64,000 bases of DNA from Aphanothece sacrum FPU1 (GTDB lineage: Bacteria; Cyanobacteriota; Cyanobacteriia; Cyanobacteriales; Microcystaceae), in NCBI RefSeq assembly GCF_003864295.1, contig NZ_BDQK01000017.1, forward strand, positions 1-64,000, given 5' to 3'. The position numbers and the translations under genes were made by a program. Positions 1-8,902 of the stretch are shown piece by piece; positions within the stretch are counted from its first letter, which is position 1, and each line of letters begins with the position of its first letter. A model generated the notes under the pieces. The model saw only the letters and a program-made list of their open reading frames with translations, was not told the origin of the DNA and did no database searches.

Positions 1-1
1 A

Positions 2-3000
2 ACGGGGTCTGCTCCTAGCTTGACCCTTGAGGCCACCAACCCCTTCGGACTGACGGATGTAGCGGATTATGCTACCCCCACCTTTGCTGATATCGATGGG
101 GATGGGGACTTGGATGCTTTTGTGGGTGAATTGTTCGGCAATACCATATTCTACCGCAACACGGGAACGGGGTCTGCTCCCAGCTTCACCCTTGAGGCCA
201 CCAACCCCTTCGGACTGACGGATGTGGGGTATTTGGCTACACCCACCTTTGCCGATATCGATGGGGATGGGGACTTGGATGCTTTTGTGGGTACTGTTGA
301 AGGCAATACCCTGTTCTTCGAGAATATTGCCCCTACTACCCCAGTTAATAATGCCCCCACAGGTTCACCCACTGCCACTTTAAGCAACACGAATGAAGAT
401 ACACCTATCACGATTACAGCAGCTGACTTATTAGCCGGGTTTAGCGATGTAGATGCTGGTGATACCTTATCCGTAGTCGGTTTAACTTCCAATAACGGCA
501 CTTTAGTTGATAACGGTAATGGGACTTATACTTTCACCCCAACTGCTAACTTTAATGGTGCAGTTAATCTAACCTACGGTGTGAGTGATGGTACGGCAAC
601 CTTAGCCGGTCAAAGTCAAACCTTCTCTGTAACGCCCGTTAATGATGCTCCTGTTGGTTCACCAACTGCTACTTTAAGCAACACGGCTGAAGATACAGCC
701 ATTATCATCAATACGGCTGACTTATTAGCCGGTTTTAGCGATGTAGATGGTGATAACCTCTCATTTGTTAACTTAACTGCTGATAACGGTGCATTGGTAG
801 ACAACTTTGATGGGACTTATACCTTCACCCCAACTGCTAACTTTAATGGTACTGTCACCCTTACCTACGGTGTAACTGATGGTACAGTAACCTTAGCCGG
901 TCAAAGCCAAACCTTCTCCGTGACTGCGGTTAATGATGCACCAACAGGTGATACCATATTCAAGTCTTCTCAAACCAACCCCTTGGGACTGACAAATGTG
1001 GGGTTTCGTGCTGCCCCCACCTTTGCCGATATCGATGGGGATGGGGACTTGGATGCTTTTGTGGGTGAATTGTTAGGCAATACCATATTCTACCGCAACA
1101 CGGGAACGGGGTCTGCTCCCAGCTTCACCCTTGAGGCCACCAACCCCTTCGGACTGACGGATGTGGGGTATTTGGCTACACCCACCTTTGCCGATATCGA
1201 TGGGGATGGGGACTTGGATGCTTTTGTGGGTGAGCGTTTCGGCAATACCGTGTTCTACCGCAACACGGGAACGGGGTCTGCTCCCAGCTTCACCCTTGAG
1301 GCCACCAACCCCTTCGGACTGACGGATGTAGTGGGTTATTCTACCCCCACCTTTGCTGATATCGATGGGGATGGGGACTTGGATGCTTTTGTGGGTGAAT
1401 TGTTAGGCAATACCGTGTTCTACCGCAACACGGGAACGGGGTCTGCTCCCAGCTTCACCCTTGAGGCCACCAACCCCTTCGGACTGACGGATGTGGGGTA
1501 TGTGGCTACACCCACCTTTGCTGATATCGATGGGGATGGGGACTTGGATGCTTTTGTGGGTGAGCGTTTCGGCAATACGACATTCTACCGCAACACGGGA
1601 ACGGGGTCTGCTCCCAGCTTCACCCTTGAGGCCACCAACCCCTTCGGACTGACGGATGTGGGGTATGTGGCTACACCCACCTTTGCCGATATCGATGGGG
1701 ATGGGGACTTGGATGCTTTTGTGGGTGAGCGTTTCGGCAATACCCTGTTCTTCGAGAATATATCGGGTGTTAAAGCTACTTTAAGCGATACTGCTGAAGA
1801 TACAGCCATTATCATTTATGCGGCTGACTTATTAGCCGGGTTTAGCGATGTAGATGGTGATACCTTATCCGTAGTCGGTTTAACTTCCAATAACGGCACT
1901 TTAGTTGATAACGGTAATGGGACTTATACCTTCACCCCAACTGCTAACTTTAATGGTACTGTCACCCTTACCTACGGTGTAACTGATGGTACAGTAACCT
2001 TAGCCGGTCAAAGCCAAACCTTCTCTGTAACCCCCGTTAATGATGCTCCTGTTGGTTCACCAACTGCCACTTTAAGCAATACGGCTGAAGATACAGCTAT
2101 CACGATTACAGCAGCTAACTTATTAGCAGGGTTTAGCGATGTAGAGGGTGATACCATCTCAGTTGTTAACTTAACTGCTGATAACGGTGCATTGGTAGAC
2201 AACTTTGATGGGACTTATACCTTCACCCCAACTGCTAACTTTAATGGTACTGTCACCCTTACCTACGGTGTAACTGATGGTACGGCAACCTTAGCCGGTC
2301 AAACCCAAACCTTCTCTGTGACTGCGGTTAATGATGCACCAACAGGTGATCCCATATTCAATTCTCCCCAAACCAACCCCTTCGGACTGACGGATGTGGG
2401 GTATAATTCTGCACCCACCTTTGCCGATATCGATGGGGATGGGGACTTGGATGCTTTTGTGGGGGAAAGATACGGCAATACCGTGTTCTACCGCAACACG
2501 GGAACGGGGTCTGCTCCCAGCTTCACCCTTGAGGCCACCAACCCCTTCGGACTGACGGATGTGGGGAATAATTCTGCACCCACCTTTGCCGATATCGATG
2601 GGGATGGGGACTTGGATGCTTTTGTGGGTGAATTGTTCGGCAATACCCGGTTCTACCGCAACACGGGAACGGGGTCTGCTCCCAGCTTCACCCTTGAGGC
2701 CACCAACCCCTTCGGACTGACGGATGTGGGGAATAATTCTGCACCCACCTTTGCGGATATCGATGGGGATGGGGACTTCGATGCTTTTGTGGGGAACTCA
2801 TACGGCAATACTATATTCTACCGCAACACGGGAACGGGGTCTGCTCCCAACTTCACTCTTGAGGCCACCAACCCCTTCGGACTGACGGATGTGGGGATTT
2901 TGGCTAAACCCACCTTTGCGGATATCGATGGGGATGGGGATTTGGATGCTTTTGTGGGTGAATTGTTCGGCAATACTATATTCTACCGCAACACGGGAAC

Positions 3001-5140
3001 GGGGTCTGCTCCCAACTTCACCCTTGAGGCCACCAACCCCTTCGGACTGACGGATGTGGGGTATGTGGCTACACCCACCTTTGCCGATATCGATGGGGAT
3101 GGGGACTTGGATGCTTTTGTGGGTGAAACGTTCGGCAATACCCTGTTCTTCGAGAATATATCGGGTGTTAAAGCTACTTTAAGCGATACTGCTGAAGATA
3201 CAGCCATTATCATTTATGCGGCTGACTTATTAGCAGGGTTTAGCGATTTAGATGGTGATACCTTATCCGTAGTCGGTTTAACTTCCAATAACGGCACTTT
3301 AGTTGATAACGGTAATGGGACTTATACTTTCACCCCAACTGCTAACTTTAATGGTACTGTCACCCTTACCTACGGTGTGAGTGATGGTACGGCAACCTTA
3401 GCCGGTCAAAGCCAAACCTTCTCTGTAACGCCCGTTAATGATGCTCCTGTTGGTTCACCAACTGCTACTTTAAGCAATACGGCTGAAGATACACCTATCA
3501 CGATTACAGCAGCTAACTTATTAGCAGGGTTTAGCGATGTAGATAGTGATACCTTATCCGTAGTCGGTTTAACTTCCAATAACGGTGCATTAGTCAACAA
3601 CGGTAATGGGACTTATACTTTCACCCCAACTGTTAACTTTAATGGTACTGTCACCCTTACCTACGGTGTGAGTGATGGTACGGCAACCTTAGCCGGTCAA
3701 AGCCAAACCTTCTCTGTAACGCCCGTTAATGATGCTCCTGTTGGTTCACCAACTGCTACTTTAAGCAATACGGCTGAAGATACACCTATCACGATTACAG
3801 CAGCTAACTTATTAGCAGGGTTTAGCGATGTAGATGGTAATACCATCTCAGTTGTTAACTTAACTGCCAATAACGGTGCATTAGTCAACAACGGTAATGG
3901 GACTTATACTTTCACCCCAACTGCTAACTTTAATGGTGCAGTTAATCTAACCTACGGTGTGAGTGATGGTACGGCAACCTTAGCCGGTCAAAGTCAAACC
4001 TTCTCTGTAACGCCCGTTAATGATGCTCCTGTAGGTTCACCAACTGCTACTTTAAGCAATACGGCTGAAGATACACCTATCACGATTACAGCAGCTAACT
4101 TATTAGCAGGGTTTAGCGATGTAGATGGTAATACCATCTCAGTTGTTAACTTAACTGCCAATAACGGTGCATTAGTCAACAACGGTAATGGGACTTATAC
4201 TTTCACCCCAACTGCTAACTTTAATGGTGCAGTTAATCTAACCTACGGTGTAACTGATGGTACGGCAACTTTAGCTGGTCAAAGCCAAACCTTCTCTGTA
4301 ACACCCGTTAATGATGCTCCTGTTGGTGTTAACGACACTGCTACCACTGCCTTCAATACTGCCGTCACTATCCAAGCTAGTACCCTACTGGCTAATGATA
4401 CCGATGTTGATAACAGCGTCTTGAGTATCACTGGTGTCAGTGGTGTCACTAACGGCACTGCGGTACTTAACAATAATGGCACTGTCAGCAACACCGCAGA
4501 TGATTATATTGTCTTTACCCCAACTACTGGATTCAGTGGTAATGCCAGCTTTAACTACACCCTCAGTGATGGTAGTTTGACTGGTACTGCTGCCGTTACG
4601 GTGGCTGTCGGTAGCAGCATTACAGGTACTAACCAATCAGATAACCTGGTTGGTGGCAATGGTAACGATATCCTCAACGGTGGCAATGGTAACGATACCA
4701 TCTACGGTGGTAATGGTAACGATATCCTCGACGGCGGTAATAGCAACGATACCCTCTATGGTGGTAGCGGCAACGATACCCTCTTAGGCGGTAATGGTGA
4801 CGACCTGTTGTATGGGGATGGCTTCTTAAATGGCGGTATTGGCAACGATGTCCTCAACGGCGATAATGGCAAAGATACCCTTTATGGTGGTCTTGGCAGT
4901 GATACCCTCACCGGTGGCAACGCTCAAGATGTATTTGCCTATACTGGTGGGGATGGTTCTGATACCATTACTGACTTCGTTAAGGGTCAAGATAAAATCG
5001 GACTGTATAACGGTTTGAGCTTCGGGCAACTGAATTTCTCAGGAAACACTATTCGGGTGGCTTCCACTAATGAAATTTTGGCAACCCTGACTGGTATTAA
5101 TACCACGACCCTAACTGCGGCCGATTTCGTCAACATCTAG
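2..5140 (+). CDS. Giant secreted calcium-binding repeat protein (FG-GAP-like, Tandem-95/cadherin-like, RTX), 5'-truncated by window
   Basis: The frame is open from base 2 and the residues before the first TTG already match the internal repeat, so the true start lies upstream. About 1,712 residues are visible. There are 12 FG-GAP/VCBS-like units of about 48 aa, each with the motif DIDGDGDLDAF, whose spaced Asp residues look calcium-binding. These alternate with eight Tandem-95/cadherin-like units of about 97 aa (AEDTPITI...GTYTFTP...PVNDAP) plus one divergent unit near codons 1435-1530. The C-terminus carries RTX nonapeptides (GGNGNDILNGG type, about bases 4620-4920) and a typical RTX tail (DVFAYTGGDGSDTITDF). 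RTX tails of this kind are known C-terminal type I secretion signals, so the protein is probably a surface adhesin or matrix protein. The DNA units are nearly identical, which indicates recent expansion. The biological role is inferred; no catalytic domain is visible. Confidence 0.9.
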   Translation, partial: TGSAPSLTLEATNPFGLTDVADYATPTFADIDGDGDLDAFVGELFGNTIFYRNTGTGSAPSFTLEATNPFGLTDVGYLATPTFADIDGDGDLDAFVGTVEGNTLFFENIAPTTPVNNAPTGSPTATLSNTNEDTPITITAADLLAGFSDVDAGDTLSVVGLTSNNGTLVDNGNGTYTFTPTANFNGAVNLTYGVSDGTATLAGQSQTFSVTPVNDAPVGSPTATLSNTAEDTAIIINTADLLAGFSDVDGDNLSFVNLTADNGALVDNFDGTYTFTPTANFNGTVTLTYGVTDGTVTLAGQSQTFSVTAVNDAPTGDTIFKSSQTNPLGLTNVGFRAAPTFADIDGDGDLDAFVGELLGNTIFYRNTGTGSAPSFTLEATNPFGLTDVGYLATPTFADIDGDGDLDAFVGERFGNTVFYRNTGTGSAPSFTLEATNPFGLTDVVGYSTPTFADIDGDGDLDAFVGELLGNTVFYRNTGTGSAPSFTLEATNPFGLTDVGYVATPTFADIDGDGDLDAFVGERFGNTTFYRNTGTGSAPSFTLEATNPFGLTDVGYVATPTFADIDGDGDLDAFVGERFGNTLFFENISGVKATLSDTAEDTAIIIYAADLLAGFSDVDGDTLSVVGLTSNNGTLVDNGNGTYTFTPTANFNGTVTLTYGVTDGTVTLAGQSQTFSVTPVNDAPVGSPTATLSNTAEDTAITITAANLLAGFSDVEGDTISVVNLTADNGALVDNFDGTYTFTPTANFNGTVTLTYGVTDGTATLAGQTQTFSVTAVNDAPTGDPIFNSPQTNPFGLTDVGYNSAPTFADIDGDGDLDAFVGERYGNTVFYRNTGTGSAPSFTLEATNPFGLTDVGNNSAPTFADIDGDGDLDAFVGELFGNTRFYRNTGTGSAPSFTLEATNPFGLTDVGNNSAPTFADIDGDGDFDAFVGNSYGNTIFYRNTGTGSAPNFTLEATNPFGLTDVGILAKPTFADIDGDGDLDAFVGELFGNTIFYRNTGTGSAPNFTLEATNPFGLTDVGYVATPTFADIDGDGDLDAFVGETFGNTLFFENISGVKATLSDTAEDTAIIIYAADLLAGFSDLDGDTLSVVGLTSNNGTLVDNGNGTYTFTPTANFNGTVTLTYGVSDGTATLAGQSQTFSVTPVNDAPVGSPTATLSNTAEDTPITITAANLLAGFSDVDSDTLSVVGLTSNNGALVNNGNGTYTFTPTVNFNGTVTLTYGVSDGTATLAGQSQTFSVTPVNDAPVGSPTATLSNTAEDTPITITAANLLAGFSDVDGNTISVVNLTANNGALVNNGNGTYTFTPTANFNGAVNLTYGVSDGTATLAGQSQTFSVTPVNDAPVGSPTATLSNTAEDTPITITAANLLAGFSDVDGNTISVVNLTANNGALVNNGNGTYTFTPTANFNGAVNLTYGVTDGTATLAGQSQTFSVTPVNDAPVGVNDTATTAFNTAVTIQASTLLANDTDVDNSVLSITGVSGVTNGTAVLNNNGTVSNTADDYIVFTPTTGFSGNASFNYTLSDGSLTGTAAVTVAVGSSITGTNQSDNLVGGNGNDILNGGNGNDTIYGGNGNDILDGGNSNDTLYGGSGNDTLLGGNGDDLLYGDGFLNGGIGNDVLNGDNGKDTLYGGLGSDTLTGGNAQDVFAYTGGDGSDTITDFVKGQDKIGLYNGLSFGQLNFSGNTIRVASTNEILATLTGINTTTLTAADFVNI
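940..3735 (+). repeat. Tandem 1,398-bp super-repeat inside the giant repeat gene
   Basis: The segment from about 940 to 2337 (five FG-GAP-like units then two Tandem-95 units) is followed by a near copy from 2338. Matching landmarks are exactly 1,398 bp apart (466 codons): the sequence beginning TCGGGTGTTAAAGC is at 1763 and again at 3161. The period is a multiple of three, so copy-number change would keep the reading frame. Inside each copy the shorter units of about 144 bp and 291 bp are themselves tandemly repeated. Confidence 0.85.
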
Positions 5141-5237
5141 GATTACAGGCTGTTCTGGTTCTTGGTGGGGCATAGATTTTGCCTCACCCTGAGCCGTATT
5201 TCTGTACCCGTGATGTGTCCTACTCAAATCTTGCACC

Positions 5238-5372
5238 TGATAAGCTGTTAAGCATATAAATTGCTAGTTGAGATTGCAGGGAAGCGCCGGAGCAAAGGGA
5301 GCACCGGAGAAGGAGTTTAAGCTTTTGTACTAAACAACTAAATACCCTGTTTAAATGCGTCTTAGCTTATCA
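5238..5372. repeat. MITE-like element, family A copy 1
   Basis: The ends are imperfect inverted repeats: left TGATAAGCTGTTAAGCATA, right TTTAAATGCGTCTTAGC followed by TTATCA. The interior holds GCGCCGGAGC and GCACCGGAG motifs. The right arm and interior match the element at 41801-41930 in opposite orientation, and the arm matches the perfect inverted repeat at 11870-11960. No coding capacity is visible. Confidence 0.6.
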
Positions 5373-5388
5373 AAAACCCGATTTAACC

Positions 5389-5450
5389 CTGTAGGGGCAT
5401 AGCATTAACAAATTCTAACAAAAATGTTTGATAAACCCACCCTCCCCTGT
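5389..5450. repeat. Degenerate GTAGGGG-type repeat (family C)
   Basis: The sequence starts GTAGGGGCATAGCATT and ends in AAACCCACCCT. It resembles the GTAGGGG...CCCCTA palindromes found elsewhere in the window (for example 28951-29013), but its arms are diverged. With 5238-5372, this accounts for much of the 452-bp gap between the giant gene and the tRNA gene. Confidence 0.4.
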
Positions 5451-5542
5451 TAAATTAATTTGCTTTAACTGCTTAACTCTCAGGGTTTAGAATGTCTAAA
5501 TGCCTTAATAGTAAAGGGTTTCAGACAATTTCCTAAAAAAAC

Positions 5543-5572
5543 TTGCCAGAATAAGGACTTTTATTGTACAAT
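5543..5572 (+). promoter_or_regulatory. Probable sigma-70-type promoter of tRNA-Ser
   Basis: TTGCCA at 5543-5548 and TACAAT at 5567-5572 are separated by 18 bp. A start about 7 nt downstream would lie just before the tRNA at 5593. The call rests on consensus and placement only. Confidence 0.45.
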
Positions 5573-5592
5573 TGATGATTGTGACCCCATTT

Positions 5593-5679
5593 GGAGAGGT
5601 GGCCGAGCGGTTGAAGGCGCAGCACTGGAAATGCTGTTTAGGGGTAACTTTAACGAGGGTTCGAATCCCTCCCTCTCCG
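5593..5679 (+). tRNA. tRNA-Ser (anticodon GGA)
   Basis: The 87-nt sequence folds as a class II tRNA. The acceptor stem is GGAGAGG paired with CCTCTCC, with discriminator G at 5679. The anticodon stem CAGCA/TGCTG encloses the loop CTGGAAA, giving anticodon GGA. There is a long variable arm (about 5639-5655) typical of serine tRNAs and a T-arm with GGTTCGAATCC. The 3' CCA is not encoded. Confidence 0.97.
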
Positions 5680-5704
5680 TTAAACTAGATTATACAAGCC
5701 TTTG

Positions 5705-5731
5705 AGCCATTATGAATTCATAATGGCTTTT
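5705..5731 (+). terminator. Palindromic hairpin plus T tract after tRNA-Ser
   Basis: A perfect 24-bp palindrome (AGCCATTATGAA/TTCATAATGGCT, 5705-5728) is followed by TTT, 25 bp after the tRNA. It is well placed as a rho-independent terminator for the tRNA transcript. Confidence 0.6.
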
Positions 5732-5868
5732 GAAGATCGGTCTACAGATTGGTTGAAAGGTAAACCCTATAATAATCAAATACATGGCAATATAAATATG
5801 GTTAATATATATTAGCTAACGTAAGTGATTCTTCTCTACAAGTTTAATATAATTGTAATGATAATCAA

Positions 5869-6528
5869 TTAATTAAGATTTTCTTGAGCTTCTTTGGCTA
5901 CTTGTTCAATAGGATCTTTTGTTAATTCTTTGAGAGTTTTTTGTGCTTCTTCTCCCCCTAATCTTCCTAATGCTTGAACCAGTCGATAACGAATTTGCCA
6001 GTCTTCATCATTGACCAATTTAACGAGTATGGGAAGACATTGAGCATCGCCTAATTCACCTAAAGCACTAACCGCAGCAATTCTTACTAAATCATTATCA
6101 GATTGTAACGCTTCTTGGAGTAATTCAATCCCTCTGGGTTCTCCTAATTCTCCTAAGGTAGCAATGATACTTAATTGTAATAACCAATTAGATGTTTGAT
6201 AATAAATTTCTCGCAAATCGTCATAAGCTTGAGTTAATTTTAAACCACCAATAGCATCTGCGGCCGCCCCTTTGACATCATTGTCGGGATCATTTAGTAA
6301 GCGATCGCGTAATAACTTTAAAGCGATGACTAAATCTTGTTTTCCCAAGGGATCTAACTGACTGACGGCCGCATAGCGTACTCGTTCATTAGTATCGTTG
6401 ACTAAGGGTTGAATCAGGGTAAATGCCACTTGTGGATCAATGCGACGCAATAAATTGACCCCTTGGAGGCGATCGCCAAAATCACTAGAATTAAGCAGGG
6501 GTTGTAATGATTCGGAGGTAATAGTCAT
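5869..6528 (-). CDS. nblB: HEAT-repeat protein, NblB-like (phycobilisome degradation)
   Basis: 219 aa made of PBS-lyase-type HEAT repeats. Alternating helix pairs carry motifs such as RVRYAAVSQL, DVKGAAADAIGGL, LVRIAAVSALGELGD and QIRYRLVQALGRLGG. Length, N-terminus (SLQPLLNSSDFGDRLQGVNLL) and repeat spacing fit the cyanobacterial NblB family, which is related to the CpcE/CpcF bilin lyases. NblB acts in ordered phycobilisome disassembly during nutrient starvation, probably at the chromophore sites. The gene stands alone, divergent from the YggT gene. A generic HEAT scaffold or a minor bilin lyase subunit remains possible, because no catalytic residue separates these groups by eye. Confidence 0.65.
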   Translation of the reverse strand: MTITSESLQPLLNSSDFGDRLQGVNLLRRIDPQVAFTLIQPLVNDTNERVRYAAVSQLDPLGKQDLVIALKLLRDRLLNDPDNDVKGAAADAIGGLKLTQAYDDLREIYYQTSNWLLQLSIIATLGELGEPRGIELLQEALQSDNDLVRIAAVSALGELGDAQCLPILVKLVNDEDWQIRYRLVQALGRLGGEEAQKTLKELTKDPIEQVAKEAQENLN

Positions 6529-6627
6529 GCTTAAGTATCTTTAAAGGTACGATTGCTTATTATATCTTGGTTGGTCTCTTAGTAAAATTAAAGTTAAGAT
6601 TGAGACAAAAGTAACTAGGCGATAATA

Positions 6628-7062
6628 ATGAATGAAAATCCTCAAAATCACCCAAACTCTTCAGAAAAAAGTGAGGTCTACAATGAGATCCAACGTCAGC
6701 AAGATTTACAATTACAACAAGAAGAACTCAGACTCAGACAAGAAGAACAGCGACTCGAAAAAGCTAGACGGAATATGATCGTTAGCCGTCTTTTAGGGGG
6801 GATATATTTTTTAGTTTCCGCCTTAGAAATTCTCTTATTACTACGCTTTCTCTTACGATTAGCAGCAGCGAATCCTGATAATTTATTGTCTCAAATAATT
6901 TACAGTTGGTCAAACGTATTTATTGGGCCTTTTATTAATCTTTTTGGGGAACCTTCTATGAATGATCATGTCATCGAAACGAATACCATTGCTGCTATGA
7001 TTATTTATGGACTATTAGGTGTATTAGGGGGACGAATTATTGAAATTTGGCGAGATAAATAA
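6628..7062 (+). CDS. YggT family integral membrane protein with charged coiled-coil N-terminus
   Basis: 144 aa. Residues 1-50 are highly charged and Gln/Glu-rich (QQDLQLQQEELRLRQEEQRL) and likely form a coiled coil. They are followed by a hydrophobic segment (about 55-75) and the YggT signature: RFLLRLAAANPDN, an IYSWSNVFIGPF stretch and a second membrane span near the C-terminus. Related cyanobacterial YggT proteins influence thylakoid or nucleoid organisation and plastid division, but the function here is not shown. The ATG at 6628 is the only sensible start. The coiled-coil extension is longer than in minimal YggT proteins of about 90-100 aa and may recruit a partner. Confidence 0.75.
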   Translation: MNENPQNHPNSSEKSEVYNEIQRQQDLQLQQEELRLRQEEQRLEKARRNMIVSRLLGGIYFLVSALEILLLLRFLLRLAAANPDNLLSQIIYSWSNVFIGPFINLFGEPSMNDHVIETNTIAAMIIYGLLGVLGGRIIEIWRDK

Positions 7063-7181
7063 TAGACTCAACTGGGATAATCACAAATCAAACAACACGA
7101 GGAGAACATCAACGATAGATTGCATCATTAATTGTGACTCGAAAAAACTCACTTAACGATCCATTTCTATTGAGACGAAAC

Positions 7182-8753
7182 TTATTTAAACGCTTTGATC
7201 AAAGCCTCAAACTCCACTCGCAGTGATTTGTCATGAGCCGAGATGGGCGGAATCTGGTAATCTATACTTAAAAATTGATAGACTGCTATCTGAGCAGCCC
7301 GCACCGAATACTCGACCGTAAAGACGACATCATCAGGAATTTCGACAAACTGGCTGATAAAAGCGAGGTTTTTCGAGCTATGAGGAATCGGCAAGGGTCG
7401 ATCCATTGGTAAACGAGGCATAAACATACTGGTAATGTAGGGCATTCTGCAAGGAATACAATTAGCCGATTCCACCACATCAAAATCAAATCGCAAATGA
7501 CCACAGAGTTCTCGAAGAATTTCTTCACCGTTGCAGTCGCTCATCGGTTTAGCGACAAAATTACCCACTTTATCGGGAAAAAGGGCATATCCCCAAAAGA
7601 CCTGAATATCGGCCGGCTGATTGATAAAATGTGGTTGATGTGCTAACACGATGGACATTAGCCAATTTGAGTCTTTAAAGGTGACGAGTCCGCCAGTTCC
7701 GGGTTGATTGCCACTAAATTTGATGATTTTGTCGAAGAATGAGGGGGTTTTAAGGGTGACAGTGAAAGATTCCCAGCAAGACTCAGCAATACTGCTGTTA
7801 AACGCCGAAGGATTCCCGAAATCTGGGTTTTCGGCTGCCAGTTTTTCCCACAAACTCCAACTTTTGCAATGCTGTTTGGTCAGCTTTTTGGGTGCATTCG
7901 TCATTGACCCCAAACTTGAAGCATCGGTCATAGAACCGTTTTGCAAAAAAACAAAATCCCCATCTTTAACCGAGAGGGTTTTACTTTGACCATTCTGCTG
8001 ATATTGAATACCTGTCACAACTAACTTACCTTTTTCCTTGTTGTGATCAAGATCCGTCACCTGACAATCTAGGATAAAATGGACATCTTGGGCTGCCAGC
8101 CAACTCTGGAGCGGTAGAACTAAAGAATCATACTGATTATAGATGGTTCGCTTAACTCCCGCGAGGGTTTCAATGCGAGAGAATTCGAGCATAAAACGAT
8201 GCAAATAACGCTTGAATTCAACGGCACTATGCCAGGGCTGGAAAGCAAAGGTAGTAGACCACATATACCAGAATTCTGTCTCGAAAAATTCAGGGGAAAG
8301 CCAATCTGTGATACAACTAGCCCCCAATTCATCCTCATTAGCAAGGCTTAGTTTGAGCAATTCTAGACGATTTTGCCGAGAAAAGCCCATTGAACTCACA
8401 GCTACTTTTGCCCTGCGACTATCAACCAGACGCGCCAGACAATTTGACTGGTGCTGCTCATTAAAATCCATTGTTTCGTCAAATACCGTTTTACCCGGTG
8501 AATTTAGAGAGGGGATGGACTTGAAAAGCTCCCAAGTACATTCGTAATTGTCGGTCGTCAACATCCGTCCCCCCCGCATGGAATAACCGTCTACAGGGTT
8601 TCCTATTCCGTCTAAACTTCCCCCCAGTATAGGCTTTGCTTCTAGGACAAAAATATTTTCGCCCCTGAGGCCACCGTCTCGAATCATGAAGGCTGCGGCG
8701 GCTAAAGAGCCGATACCACCACCCAACAAATAGGCATTAGATTTCTGATTCAT
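7182..8753 (-). CDS. ohyA: Oleate hydratase (MCRA family, FAD-dependent fatty acid hydratase)
   Basis: 523 aa. The N-terminus has the dinucleotide-binding motif LLGGGIGSLAAAAF (residues 9-22) followed by FVLEAKPILGGS. The family region around RGGRM (60-64) and ECTWELFKSIPSL is clear, as are the downstream WSTTFAFQPWHSAVEFKRY and PDDVVFTVEYSVRAAQ blocks. The family adds water to the cis-9 double bond of unsaturated fatty acids to give 10-hydroxy acids, with FAD in a structural role. Known subfamilies differ at the residue after RGGR: many have Glu (RGGRE) and others Met; this one has Met64. The gene is single, 149 bp from the GH13 gene on the same strand. The likely roles are fatty-acid detoxification or membrane-lipid modification. 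Confidence 0.93.
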   Translation of the reverse strand: MNQKSNAYLLGGGIGSLAAAAFMIRDGGLRGENIFVLEAKPILGGSLDGIGNPVDGYSMRGGRMLTTDNYECTWELFKSIPSLNSPGKTVFDETMDFNEQHQSNCLARLVDSRRAKVAVSSMGFSRQNRLELLKLSLANEDELGASCITDWLSPEFFETEFWYMWSTTFAFQPWHSAVEFKRYLHRFMLEFSRIETLAGVKRTIYNQYDSLVLPLQSWLAAQDVHFILDCQVTDLDHNKEKGKLVVTGIQYQQNGQSKTLSVKDGDFVFLQNGSMTDASSLGSMTNAPKKLTKQHCKSWSLWEKLAAENPDFGNPSAFNSSIAESCWESFTVTLKTPSFFDKIIKFSGNQPGTGGLVTFKDSNWLMSIVLAHQPHFINQPADIQVFWGYALFPDKVGNFVAKPMSDCNGEEILRELCGHLRFDFDVVESANCIPCRMPYITSMFMPRLPMDRPLPIPHSSKNLAFISQFVEIPDDVVFTVEYSVRAAQIAVYQFLSIDYQIPPISAHDKSLRVEFEALIKAFK

Positions 8754-8902
8754 GTCAATTAATTCTCCAATGAGTTTGGTTTAATAATGTTTTACTTGTC
8801 TTACGATATGGTCTGTTAGTGTTTGAAATCAAGAATATTCAAGGGTTTAAATATTGTTAGAATTGTCTCAATTGTGATAAAAATTTAGACTGCATGATCA
8901 CA

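Noticed and set aside
151-4494. Many minus-strand frames of 60-116 codons opposite the giant repeat gene
   Set aside because: They are antisense echoes of the same repeat units, recurring at the repeat period with near-identical products and no start or domain support.
4826-5029. Overlapping frames on both strands across the RTX region
   Set aside because: Composition follows the GGNGND repeat in shifted frames; no independent coding evidence.
7708-8547. Plus-strand frames within the oleate hydratase gene
   Set aside because: Antisense to a full-length recognised enzyme with intact motifs.
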